DNA from: Phylloscopus collybita
Lineage: Eukaryota > Chordata > Aves > Passeriformes > Phylloscopidae
Direction of reading: 5' to 3'
Length of the DNA: 64,000 bases
Assembly: GCA_027886175.1 (NCBI GenBank)
Contig: JAJNNQ010000148.1
Span: forward strand, 62,001-126,000
Below are positions 15,000 to 25,810 of this stretch, piece after piece. The position numbers and the translations under genes are program-made. The notes beneath the pieces were generated by a model. The model ran no database searches, was not told where the DNA came from, and worked only from the letters and a program-made list of their open reading frames with translations. The first letter of the stretch is position 1, and every line of letters starts with the position of its first letter.

Positions 15000-15960
15000 G
15001 GAAAAACAAATTATCCATCCTCACGTTCCTGATGTCATGTTTTAGGAGGCCTTTGGCACTACAAGAGCAGACAAACTTCCACGTGGTGGTAGATTGCACC
15101 TGAGAGATATTCTCATTTGTAAAGAATTTTAGACGAATTTTAGTACGCAGATTCCAAGCGGCAGGCAGACAGAATTAGACATGAATAGTGGCCCTTTTCT
15201 ATGGGAAACCAAAGTCTCCACCCCACGTTCCTGATGTCCGTTTCTAGGAGGCCTTTGGAACTACAAGAGCAGACAAACTTCCAACTGGTGGCATATTGCA
15301 TCTGGGAGATATCCTCATTTGTATGTAATTTCTGTAGCCATAAGCCCAGTGGCCGGCAGACAGCATTAGACACGAACAGTGGCCCTTTTCCATGGGAAAC
15401 CGAATTCTCCACTCCAGTCTCCTGATGTCAATTTGTAGGAGGCCTTTGGCACTACAGGGGCAGACAAACTTCCATCAGCTGGTTGATTGCATCGGTGAGA
15501 TTTCCCAATTTCTTTGGAATTTCAGCAGGCAGAAGCCCAGTGGCAGGCAGACAGCATTAGACATGAACGCTGGCCCTTTTCCATGGGAAAACAAAGTCTC
15601 CACCCCTGATTCCTGATGTCAGTTTTTTAGGAGGGCTTTGGTACTACAAGGGCAGAGAATCTTCTATCTGGTTGTAGATTGCACCTGGGAGATATCCTCA
15701 TTTCTATGGAATTTTAGTGGAATTTTAATAGGAAGAAGCCCAGTGGCAAGCAGACAGCATTACACACGAACGGTGGCCCATTTGTATGGGAAACCAAAGT
15801 GGCCACTCCCGGTTCCTGATGTCAGTTTTTAGGAGGCCTTTGCCACTACAAGGGCAGGCAAACTTCCATCTGGTGGTAAATTGCATCTGCGAGATATGCT
15901 CATTTGTATGGAGATTTAGCAGGCATATGCCCAGTGGCAGGCACACAGCATTAGGCATGA
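15000..15960 (+). repeat. Five-monomer higher-order block, upstream copy
   Basis: A distinctive series of variant monomers. It starts near AAATTATCCATCCT (about 15,008), then a monomer with GAATTTTAGACGAATTTTAG, then a CCGTTTCTAGG monomer, then one with GAGATTTCCCAATTTCTTTG, then one with CAGTTTTTTAGGAGGGC. The same series follows at about 15,990-17,340 (interrupted by the solo LTR and with one additional monomer) and occurs inverted at about 57,840-58,890. Conserved monomer order in diverged sequence marks an ancestral higher-order unit. Confidence 0.75.
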
Positions 15961-15997
15961 ACAGTGCCCTATTCCACGGGAAACCAAATTATACATC

Positions 15998-16003
15998 CTA
16001 CGT
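15998..16003. repeat. Target-site duplication, left copy (CTACGT)
   Basis: The 6-bp sequence CTACGT immediately precedes the LTR and is repeated at 16,372-16,377 immediately after it. The monomer reads through in perfect register if the LTR and one copy are removed. The uninterrupted counterpart of this site is seen inverted at 58,775-58,780. Confidence 0.93.
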
Positions 16004-16210
16004 TGTGGAGAGAATGTGAATAGGAAGGGACAGACTGCGTTTGATGAAGACGAATCGGGTTGTAACGCGAAGCAGGGCCAGGCACATCCCTCTCCAGAGA
16101 TAACCTTTATCTCAAGGTCACAGACCCCTCTCTCTTTCCTTGCATACCAGTACTTTTCCACTACCCTTAAGAAACTAGTAAGACCCCCTATGACGTAGCG
16201 AAACCCAGAA

Positions 16211-16220
16211 GGTACTTAAA
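16211..16220 (+). promoter_or_regulatory. TATA-like element of the solo LTR
   Basis: GGTACTTAAA lies about 20 bp before the AATAAA of the LTR and about two thirds of the way along it. This is where an LTR promoter and the U3/R border would be expected. Whether it is active cannot be judged from the sequence. If it is, it would drive transcription rightward into forward-oriented satellite. Confidence 0.4.
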
Positions 16221-16235
16221 CCCTGTGTTTTAGAT

Positions 16236-16241
16236 AATAAA
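16236..16241 (+). promoter_or_regulatory. AATAAA polyadenylation signal of the solo LTR
   Basis: AATAAA within the LTR, downstream of the TATA-like element, consistent with the R region. It could terminate rightward satellite transcripts. Confidence 0.6.
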
Positions 16242-16371
16242 CGCTTTTGACCAAACACATCACATTGGTGTTAACTGAGTCATTTGCCCGAACCCCACGC
16301 TCGCAGCTCGTGGTGGTCGTGTCTTCAATTAAACCCAGGCCACCAAGGCGATGGCTGAATAAGCCGCAACA

Positions 16372-16377
16372 CTACGT
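16372..16377. repeat. Target-site duplication, right copy (CTACGT)
   Basis: Second copy of the 6-bp target duplication. The satellite resumes directly after it: the 33 bases that follow, through TTTGGCAC, have the same length as in an uninterrupted monomer. Confidence 0.93.
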
Positions 16378-18084
16378 TTAAGAAGAGAGTTTATAGGAGC
16401 CCTTTGGCACTACAAGGGCAGAGAAACTTCAAACTGGGAGTAGATTGCACCCTCGAGATATTCTCAATTTTATAGAATTTTAGAGGAATTTCAGTCCGCC
16501 GAATCCCACCGGCAGGCACACAGAATTAGACATGAATAGCGGCCTTTTCCAGGGGAAACCAAAGTCTCCAGGCCAGGTTCCTGATGTCAGCTTTTAGGAG
16601 GCCTTTTGCACTACAAGAACAGACAAACTTCCGACTGGTGGCATATTGCATCTTGGAGATATCCTCATTTGTATGGAATTATAGTGGAATTAAAGTAGGC
16701 AGAAGCCCAGTGGCAAGTAGACAGCATTAAACACCAACGGTGGCCCATTTCCATGGGAAACCAAAATCTCCACCCCACGTTCCTGATGTCCGTTTCTAGG
16801 ATGCCTTTGGCACTACTAGAGCAGACAAACTTGCAACTGGTGGCATATTGCATCTGGGTGATATCCTCATTTGAATGTAATTTCAGTAGCCATAAGCCCA
16901 GTGGCAGGCAGACAGCATTAGACACGAACGCTGACCCTTTTCCATGGGAAACCAAAGTCTCCACTCCAGGCTCCTGATGTCAATTTGTAGGAGGCATTTG
17001 GCATTACAGAGGCAGAAAAACTTCCGTCAGGAGGTAGATTGCATCGGAGAGATTTCCAAATTTCTTTGGAATTTGAGCAGGCAGAAGCCCAGTGGCAGGC
17101 AGATAGCATTAGACACGATCGCTGGCCCATTTCCACGGGAAAACAAAGTCTGCACCCCTGGTTTCTGATGTCAGTTTTTTAGGAGAGCTTTGGTACTACA
17201 AGGGCAGAGATTCTTTAATCTGGTTGTAGATTGCACTTGGAAGATATCCTTATTTCTATGGAATTTTAGTGGAATTTTAGTAGGAAGAAACCCAGTGGCA
17301 GGCAGACAGCATTAGGAACGAACAGTGGCCCATTTCCATGGGAAACCAAAGTCTCCACTCCAGGTTCCTGATGTCAGTGTTTAAGAGGCCTTTGGCATTA
17401 CAAGGGCAGACAAACTTCTGTCAGGTGGTTGATTGCATCGGAGAGATTTCCAAATATCTTTGGAATTTCAGCAGGCAGAGGCCCAGTGGCAGGCAGACAG
17501 CATTAGACTCGAACGGTGGCCAATTTCCTTGGGAAAACAAAGTCTACACCCCACGTTCCTGATGTCAGTTTGTAGGAGGACTTTGGCACTATAAGGGCAG
17601 ACATACTTCCATCTGGTGGAAGATTCCACCAGGGAGATATCCTCATTTGTGAGGAATTTCAGCAGGCATAACCCCAGTTGCAGGCAGACACCATTAGACA
17701 CGAACGCTGACCCTTTTCCACGGGAAACCAAAGTCCAATCCACGTTCCTGATGTCAGTATTTAGGAGGCCTTTGGCACTACAAGGGCAGACAAACTTCCA
17801 ACTGGTGGTAGATTCCATCTGGGAGATATCCTCATTTGTATGGAATTTCAGCAGGCATAACCCCAGTGGGAGGCAGACATCGTTAGACACGAACGGTGGC
17901 CCTTTTCCATGGGAATTCAAAATCTCCACCCCACGTTGCTGATGTCAGGTTGTAGGAGGTGTTTTCCAATATAAGGGCAGAGAAACTTCCATCTGGTTGT
18001 AGATTGCACCTGGGAGATATCCTCATTTTTTTGGAATTTTAGTGGAATTTTAGTAGGAAGTAGGCCAGTGGCAGGCAGACAGCA

Positions 18085-18480
18085 TTAGACACGAACGCTG
18101 GCCCTTTTCCATGGGAAAACAAAGTCTCCACCCCATGTTCCTGATGTCAGTTTGTAGGAGGCCTTTGGCAGTACAAGGTCAGAGGAACTTCCATCTGGTG
18201 GTAGATTCCATCTGGGAGATATCCTCATTTGTATGGAATTTTGGAGGAATTTCAGTAGGGAGAAAACCAGTGTCCGGCAGACAGCATTAGACACTAACAG
18301 TGGCCCATTTTCATGCAAAACCAAAGTCTCCACCCTAGGTTCCTGATGTCAGTTTGTAGGAGGCCTTTGGCACTACAAGAGCAGACAAACTTCCAACTGG
18401 TGCCATATTGCATCTGGGAGATATCCACATTTGTATGTACTTTCACTAGTCATAACCCCAGTGGCAGGCAGACAGCATTA
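18085..18480 (+). repeat. Old higher-order block, copy 1
   Basis: Two monomers with shared diagnostic variants: AGGTCAGAGGAACTTCC, a GAATTTTGG segment, AGTAGGGAGAAAACCAG and CATGCAAAACC. Similar to about 20,022-20,420 (offset 1,937) and to about 22,930-23,200. The copies differ by scattered substitutions, so this duplication is much older than the one at 28.7-53.6 kb. Confidence 0.75.
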
Positions 18481-20021
18481 GACAGGAACGGTGGCCTTCT
18501 TCCATGGGAAAAAAAAAGTCTCTACACCATGTTCCTGATGTCAGTTTGTAGGAGGCCTTTGGAACTACAAGGTCAGAGAAACTTCCATCTGGTGGTAGAT
18601 TCAATCTGGAAGATATCCTCATTTGTATGTAATTTCAGTAGTCGTAAGCCCAGTGGCAAGGAGAGAGCATTGAACACTAACGGTGGCCCTTTTCCATTGG
18701 AAACCAATGTGTCCACTCCAGGTTCCGGATGTCAGTTTGTAGGAGGCCTTTGCACTACAAGGGCAGACAAACTTCCATCTGGTGGTCGATTCCATCTGGG
18801 AGATATCCTCATTTGTATGCAATTTTAGCAGGCATAAGCCCAGTGGCAGGCAGACACCATTAGACACGATCAGTGGCCCATTTCCATGGGAAACGAAATT
18901 ATACACCCTACGTTCCTTAAGTCAGTTTGCAGAAGGCCTTTGGCACTACAAGGACAGACAAACTTCCAACTGGTGGAAAATTCCATTTGGGAGATATCCT
19001 CATTTGTAGGGAATATTAGTAGGCATTTGCCCACTAACACTCAGACAGCATTAGACATGAACTGTGGCCCTTTTCCATGGAAAAAGAAATTATCCATCCT
19101 ATGTTCCTGATCTCAGTTTGAAGGAGGCCTTTGGCACTACAAGGGCAGACAAACTTCCAACTGGCGGTAGATTGCACCTCGGAGATGTCCTCATTGGTAT
19201 GGAATTTTAGTGGTATTTTAGTACTCAGCAGCCCAGAAAGACAGCATTAAACATGAACGGTGGGCCTTTTCCATAGGAAACCAAAGTCTCCAGGTGAGGA
19301 TCCGAATGTCAGTTTGTAGGAGGCCTTTGTCACTGCAAGAGCAGACAAACTTCCATCTGGTGGCATATTGCGTCTGGGTGATATCCTCATTTGTATGTAA
19401 TTTCAGTAGTCATAAGCCCAGTGGCAAGGGGACAGGATTAAACACCAAGGGTGGCCCATTTCCATGGGAAACCAAATTATACACCCTACGTTCATTATGT
19501 CAGTTTCCAGAAGGCCTTTTGGCACTACAAGGGCAGACAAACTTCCAACTGGTGGAAGATTCCATCTGGGAGATATCCTCATTTGTATGCAATTTTACTA
19601 GGCATAAGCCCAGTGGCAGGCAGAGAGCATTAGACACGAACAGTGGCCCTTTTCCATGAGAAACCAAAGTCTCCTACCCACATTCCGGATGTCAGTTTGT
19701 AGAAGGCCTTTGGAACTACAAGGGCAGACAAATTTCCAACTGGTGGGAGATTCCATCTGGAATATATCCTCATTTGTATGAAATTTTAGTACTCATAAGG
19801 CCAGTGGCAAGAGGACAGCATTGGACATGAAACAGGCCCTTTTCCATGGGAAAACAACGTCTCCACCCCAGTCCCCTGATGTCAGTTTGCAGGAGGCCTT
19901 TGGCACCACAAGGGTAGACAATCTTCCATCTGGCGGTAGATTGCAGCTAGGAGATGTCCTCATTTGTATGGAATTTTAGTAGAATTTTAGTACACATAAG
20001 CCCAGTGGCAGGCAGACAGCA

Positions 20022-20420
20022 TTAGACACGCAGGGTGGCCCTTTTCCATGGGAAAACAAAGTCTCCAGCCCAGGTTCCTGCTGTCAGTTTGTAGGAGGCC
20101 TTTAGAACTACAAGGTCAGAGGAACTTCCATCTGGTGGTAGATTCCATCTGGGAGATATCCTCATTTGTATGGAATTTTGGTGGAATTTCAGTAGGGAGA
20201 AAACTAGTGGCCGACAGACAGCATTAGACATTAACGGTGGCCCATTTCCATGCAAAACCAAAGTCTCCACCCTTGGTTCCTGATGTCAGTTTGTAGGAGG
20301 CCTTTGACACTACAAGAGCAGACAAACTTCCAACTGGTGCCATATTGCATCTGGGAGATATCTACATTTGTATATAATTTCAGTAGTCATAACCCCAGTG
20401 GCAGGCAGACAGCATTAGAC
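20022..20420 (+). repeat. Old higher-order block, copy 2
   Basis: Counterpart of about 18,085-18,480 with the same diagnostic variants (GGTCAGAGGAACTTCC, CATGCAAAACC, TGGTGCCATATTGCATC). Confidence 0.75.
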
Positions 20421-22929
20421 AGGAACGGTGGCCCTCTTCCATGGGAAAACAAAGTCTCCACCCCATGTTCCTGATGTCAGTTTGTAGGAGGCCTTTGGAA
20501 CTACATGGTCAAAGAAACTTCCATCTGGTGGTAGATTCCATCTGGGAGATATCCTCATTTGTATGTAATTTCGGTAGGCATAAACCCAGTGGCAAGGAGA
20601 CAGCATTAAACACCAAGGGTGGCCCTTTTCCATGGGAAACCAAAGCGTCCTCTCCAGATTCCTGATGTCAGTTTGTAGGAGGTCATTGGCATTACAATGG
20701 TAGAAAAACTTTCAAGTGGTGGTAGACTCCATCTGGGAGATATCCTCATTTGTATGGAATTTTCCTAGGCAGAGGCCCATTGGCAGGCACATAGCATTAG
20801 ACACAAACGGTGGCCCATTTCCATGGGAAACCAAAGTCTCCACCGCACGCTCCAGATGTCAGTTTGTAAAAGGCCTTTGGAACTACAAGGGCAGACAAAC
20901 TTCCACCTGGTGGTAGATTGCACCTCGGAGATATCCTCATTTGTATGGAACTTCAGCAGTCATAACCACAGTGCCAGGCAGACAGCATTAGACAGGAACG
21001 GTGGTCCTTTTCCATGGGAAACCAAAGTCTCCACCCTAGGTTCCTAATGTCAGTTTGTAGGAGGCCTTTGGAAACACAAGGGCAGAGAAACTTCCATCTG
21101 GTGTTATATTGCATTTGGGAGATAATCTCATTTGTATGGAATTTTAGTGGAATTTTAGTAGGCAGAATCCCAGCGGCAGGAAGACAAAATTAGACAGGAA
21201 TAGTGGCCCATTTCCGTGGGAAACCAACGTCTCCACACCATGTTCCTGATGTCATTTTTTAGGAGGCCTCTGGCACTACAAGAGGAGACAAACTTCCAAC
21301 TGGTGGCATATTGCATCTGGGAGATATCCTCATTTGTATGTAATTTTAGTTGCCATAAGCCCACTGGCAGGCACACATCATTAGACACGAACGCTGGCCA
21401 TTTCCATGGGAAACCGAAGTCTCCACCTCACGTACTGGAATGTCAGTTTGTAGGAGGCCATTGGCACTACAAGGCCAGACAAACTTCCAACTGGTGGTCG
21501 GTTGCATCTGGGAGATATCCGCATTTGTATGCAATTTTAGCAGCCATAAGCCTAGTGGCAGGCAGACAGCATTAGACAGGAACGGTGGCCCTTTTCCATG
21601 AAAAACCAAAGTCTTCACCCCATGTTCCTAATGTCAGTTTTCAGGAGGCCTGTGGCACTACAAGTGCGGACAAACTTCCATCTCGTGGTATATTCCATAT
21701 GGGAGATATCCTTATTTATATGGAATTTTAGTTGAATTTAATTAGGCAGAATCCGAGTAGGCATCAGAGAACATCAGACAGGAACGGTGGCCCTTTTCCA
21801 TGGGAAACCAAAGTCTCCACCCCAGGTTCCTGATGTCAGTTTTTAGGAGGCCTTTGGAACTAAAAGGGCAGATAAACTTCCAACTGGTGGTAGATTCCAG
21901 CTGGGAGATATCCTCATTTGTATGGAATTTTAGCAGGAATAAGCCCAGTGACAGGCAGACAGCATTAGACGCTAACTGTGGCCCTATCCCATGGAAAACC
22001 AAAGTCTCCACCTCACATTCCAGATGTCAGTTTGTAGAAGGCCTTTGGCACTACAAGGGCAGAGAAACTTCCATCTTGTGGTAGGTTGCACCTGGGAGAT
22101 GTCCTCAGTTATATGGAATATCCGAACTCATAATCCCACTGGCAGGAAGTCAGCATTAGACACGAACAGTGGCCCTTTTCCATGGGAAAACAAAGTCTCC
22201 ATCCCAGGTTCCTGATGTCAGTTCGTAGGAGGCCTTTGGCACTACAATGGCAGAAAAACTTCCATCTGGTGGAAGATTGCACATTAGAGATAGACTCATT
22301 GATATGGAATTTTAGTAGGCATAAGCCAAGTGGCAGGTAGACAGCATTAGACACGAACGGTGGCCCTTTTCCATGGGAAAACAAAGTCTCCACTTCATGT
22401 TCCTGATGTTAGTTTGTAGGAGGCCTTTGGCACTGCAAGGGCAAACAACCTTCCATGTGCTGGTATATTCCATCTGGGAGATATAGTCATTTCTAAGGAA
22501 TTACAGCATTCATAATCCCTTTGGCAGGCAGACAGCATTAGACAGGAAATGTGGCCCTTTTCCATGGGAAACCAAAGTCTCCACCCCACATTATGAATGT
22601 CAGTTTTTCGGAGGCCTTTCGAACTGCAAGGGCAGAAAAACTTCCAACTGGTTGTATATTCCATGTGGGAGATATCCTCATTTGTATGGAATTTTAGTAA
22701 TCATAAGCCCAGTGGCAAGGAGACAGCATTGGACATGAAAATGGCCCTTTTCCATGGGAACCCAACGTCTCCACCCCAGCCTCCGGATGTCAGTTTGCAG
22801 GAGGCCTTTGGCAGTACAAGGGCAGGCAAACTTCCATCTGGCGGTAGATTGCAGCTAGGAGATGTACTCATTTGTATGGAATTTTAGTGGAATTTTAGTA
22901 CGCATAACCCCAGTGTCAGGCAGACAGCG

Positions 22930-23200
22930 TTAGACACGAAGGGTGGCCCTTTTCCATGGGAAAACAAAGTCTCCAGCCCATGTTCCTGATGTCGGTTCCT
23001 AGGAGGCCTTTGGAACTACAAGGTCAGAGGAACTTCCATCTGTTGCTAGATTCCATCTGGGAGATATCCTCATTTGTATGGAATTTTGGTGGAATTTCAG
23101 TAGGGAGAAAACCAGTGGCCGGCAGACAGCATTAGACACTAACGGTGGCCCATTTCCATGCAAAACCAAAGTCTCCAACCTAGGTTTCTGATGTCAGTTT
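22930..23200 (+). repeat. Old higher-order block, copy 3
   Basis: Third occurrence of the AGGTCAGAGGAACTTCC and CATGCAAAACC variant pair. After it the monomer order returns to that seen after copy 1 (the CAATGTGTCCACTCC monomer near 23,355, compared with 18,708). Confidence 0.7.
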
Positions 23201-24284
23201 GTAGGAGGCCTTTGGAAATACAAAGTCAGAGAAACTTCCATCTGGTGGGAGATTCAATCTGGAAGATGTCCTCATTCGTATGTAATTTCAGTAGTCGTAA
23301 GCCCAGTGGCATGGAGAGAGCCTTGAACACTAATGGTGGCCCTTTTCCATTGGAAACCAATGTGTCCACTCCAGGTTCCTGATGTCAGTTTGTAGGAGGC
23401 CTTTGCACTACACGGGCAGACACACTTCCATCTGGTGGTCGATTCCATCTGGGAGATATCCTCATTTGTATGCAATTTTATCAGGCATAAGCCCAGTGGC
23501 AGGCAGACACCATTAGACACGATCAGTGGCCCATTTCAATGGGAAAGCAAATTACACACCCTACGTACCTTATGTCAGTGTGCAGGAGGCCTTTGGCACT
23601 ACAAGGGCAGACAAACTTCCAACTGGTGGAAGATTCCATCTGGGAGATATCCTCATTTTTATGGAATTTTACAAGGCAGAAGCCCAGTGGCTGGCAGAGA
23701 GCATTAGACAGGAACAGTGGCCCATTTTCCATCAGAAACCAAAGTCTCCACCCCACATTCCAGATGTCAGTTTGTAGGACACGTTTGACACTACAAGGGC
23801 AGACAAACTTCCGTCTGGTCGTTGATTGCATCTGGGATATATCCTCATTTGTGTGGAATTTCGCCAAGCATAAGCCCAGTGGCAGGCAGACAGCATTAGA
23901 CACAAACGGTGGCCCTTTTCCATGGGAAACCAAAGTCTCCACCCCATGTTCCTGATGTCAGTTTGTAGGAGGCCTTTGGAACTACAAAGGCAGAAAAACT
24001 TCCATCTGGTGGTAGATTGCACATTAGAGGTAGACTCATTTATATGGAATTTTAGTAGGCATAAGCAAAGTGGCAGGTAGACAGCATTAGACACGAACGG
24101 TGGCCCTTTTCCATGGGAAAGCAAAGTCTCCACCTCACATTCCAGATGTCAGTTTGTAGGAGGCTTTTGGCACTACAAGGGCAGACAAACTTCCGTCTGG
24201 TGATTGATTGCATCGGGGAGATATCCACATTTGTATGGAATTTCAGCAGGCAGAAGCCCAGTGGCAAGCAGATAGCATTAGACA

Positions 24285-24291
24285 AAAATAT
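24285..24291. other. Orientation switch (inversion junction) in the satellite
   Basis: Up to GCATTAGACA (about 24,283) the monomers read forward. From GGATATCTCCCAGG (24,292) onward they read as the reverse complement. The joining bases AAAAATAT fit both the forward motif GACACAAACG and the reverse motif CAAATGAGG over a short A-rich overlap, so the breakpoint has microhomology. No non-satellite sequence is inserted. The first inverted monomer contains a G run (GTGGGGGGGAGG, near 24,380). Confidence 0.93.
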
Positions 24292-25810
24292 GGATATCTC
24301 CCAGGTGCAATTTACCACCAGATGGAAGTTTTGTTGCCCTTGTAGTTCCAAACGCCTCTTACAAACTGATATCAGGAACGTGGGGGGGAGGCTTTGGTAT
24401 CCCAAGGAAAAGGGGGACCGTTTGTGTCTAATGCTGTCTGCCTGCCACTGAAGTTATGCCTGCAGAAATTCCTCACAAATGAGGATATCTCCCAGATGGA
24501 ATCTACCACTAGTTGGAAGTTTGTCTGCCCTTGTAGTGCCAAAGGCCTCCTACAAACTGACATCAGGAACGTGGGATGGAGACTTTGGTTTCCCAAAGAA
24601 ATGGGCCACCGTTCGTGTCTAATGCTGTCTGCCAGCCACTTGGCTTCTGCCTACCTTAATTCCACTAAAATTCCATACAAATGAGGATATCACCCAGGTG
24701 CAATCTACCACCAGATGGAAGTTTGTCTGTTCTTGTAGAGCCAAAGGCCTCCTAAAAACTGACATCAAGAACCTGGCCTGGAGACTTTGTTTTCCCCTGG
24801 AAAAGGGCCACTATTAATGTCTAATTCTGTCTACCTGCCGCTGGGATTCTGCGCACTAAAATTCCTTTATAATTCTATACAAAGGAGGATATCTCCCAGG
24901 TGCAATTTACCACCAGATGGAATTTTGTCTGCCCTTGTAGATCCAAAGGCCTCCTAATAAATGACATCAGGAACGTGAGGTGGAGACTTTGGTTTCCCAT
25001 GGAAAAGGTCCACTGTTCGTGTCTAATGCTGTCTGCCTGCCACTGGGCTTCTGCCTGCTGAAATTCCATACAAATGAGGATATCTCCTCGATGCAATCAA
25101 CCACCAAACAAAACATTGTCTGCCCCTGTAGTGCCAAAGGCCTCCTACAAACTGACATCAGGAACCTGGAGTGGAGACTTTGGTTTCCCATGGAAAAGGG
25201 CCACCGTTCGTGCCTAAAGCTGTCTGCCGCACACTGGGATAAGGCCTGCTGAAACTCCATACAGATGCGGATATCTCCCAGGTGCAATCCACCACCAGAT
25301 GGAAGTTTGTCTACCTTTGTAGTGCCAAATGCCTCCTACAAACTAACATCAGGAACGTGGGGTGGAGACTTTGGTTTCCCATGGAAAAGGGCCACATTTC
25401 CTGTCTAATGCTCTCTGCCTGCCAAAGGGATCATGAATGCTGTAATTCCTTAGAAATGACTATATCTCCCAGATGGAATGTACCAGCACATGGAAGGTTG
25501 TTTACCCTTGTAGTGCCAAAGGCCTCCTACAAATTCACATCAGGAACATGAGGTGGAGACTTTGGTTTCCCATGGAAACGGTCCACTGTTCGTGTCTAAT
25601 GCTGTCTGCCTGCCACTGGGCTTCTGCCTGCTGAAATTCCATAAAAATGAGGATATCTCCTCGATGCAATATGCCACCAGATGGAACTTTGTCTGCCCTT
25701 ATAGTGCCAAAGGCCTCCTAAAAACTGACATCAGGAACCTGGCCTGGAGACTTTGTTTTCCCCTGGAGAAGGGCCACTATTCATGTCTAATTCTGTCTAC
25801 CTGTCGCTGG
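24292..25810 (-). repeat. Satellite array, inverted arm, diverged proximal part
   Basis: Reverse-oriented monomers next to the switch. About 24,720-25,160 follows the same monomer order as 29,195-29,640 (GGCCTGGAGACTTTG, GATTCTGCGCAC, then TCCTCGATGCAATCAACC) but with many substitutions. It is therefore a decayed copy of the unit that is homogenised further right. A monomer containing AAGGGATCATGAATGC (about 25,427) resembles forward-arm sequence near 22,510, an inverted relation across the switch. No gene is seen. Confidence 0.92.

Larger units (their letters stand above)
1..16003 (+). repeat. 191/202-bp satellite array, forward arm, first part (diverged monomers)
   Basis: Head-to-tail satellite monomers, all in one orientation. 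Each carries the same landmarks in order: an NcoI site CCATGG followed by GAAACCAAAGTCTCC, then CCTGATGTCAG, a StuI site AGGCCT, ACTACAAGGGCAGACAAAC, an EcoRV site GATATC, an ATTTTAGT segment, and GACAGCATTAGACACGAACG. Successive CCAAAG landmarks at 361 and 552, at 3,497 and 3,688, and at 5,052 and 5,243 are 191 bp apart. The step from 5,243 to 5,445 is 202 bp. Neighbouring monomers differ at many positions, so this is an old, poorly homogenised part of the array. The open frames of about 60-120 codons here occur on both strands and end where the monomer length (not divisible by 3) shifts the frame, so I do not call genes. The window begins inside a monomer, and the array extends beyond the left edge. 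Confidence 0.95.
16004..16371 (+). mobile_element. Solo LTR of an endogenous retrovirus (368 bp)
   Basis: This non-satellite insert begins TGTGGAGAG and ends GCCGCAACA. It therefore has the TG...CA termini of a retroviral LTR, and direct 6-bp repeats CTACGT flank it. A TATA-like GGTACTTAAA lies at 16,211-16,220 and a polyadenylation signal AATAAA at 16,236-16,241, in the usual order for an LTR read on the plus strand. No internal retroviral sequence, primer-binding site or second LTR is present, so it is a solo LTR left by LTR-LTR recombination. The 6-bp duplication fits class II (ERVK or alpharetrovirus-like) elements, which are common in birds; I cannot assign a family without a library. 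It encodes no protein. It interrupts a monomer precisely, so it arrived after the array existed. Confidence 0.9.
16378..24284 (+). repeat. 191/202-bp satellite array, forward arm, second part
   Basis: Continuation of the forward array after the LTR, with the same landmarks and length classes. The first two monomers (to about 16,800) resemble the first ~400 bp of the window (offset about 16,400), for example GTGGCAAGTAGACAGC at about 310 and 16,710. A recognisable block with the unusual CATGCAAAACC and AGGTCAGAGGAACTTCC variants occurs at about 18.1-18.4, 20.0-20.3 and 22.9-23.2 kb (offsets 1,937 and 2,908). Another, with AAACCAATGTGTCCACTCC, occurs at about 18.7 and 23.35 kb. These are decayed higher-order repeats. 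I see no gene in it. Confidence 0.95.

Noticed and set aside
16004..16371. The insert as a gene or an unrelated genomic fragment.
   Set aside because: TG...CA ends, the perfect 6-bp target duplication, the TATA-like and AATAAA order, and exact restoration of the monomer when it is removed all indicate a solo LTR.
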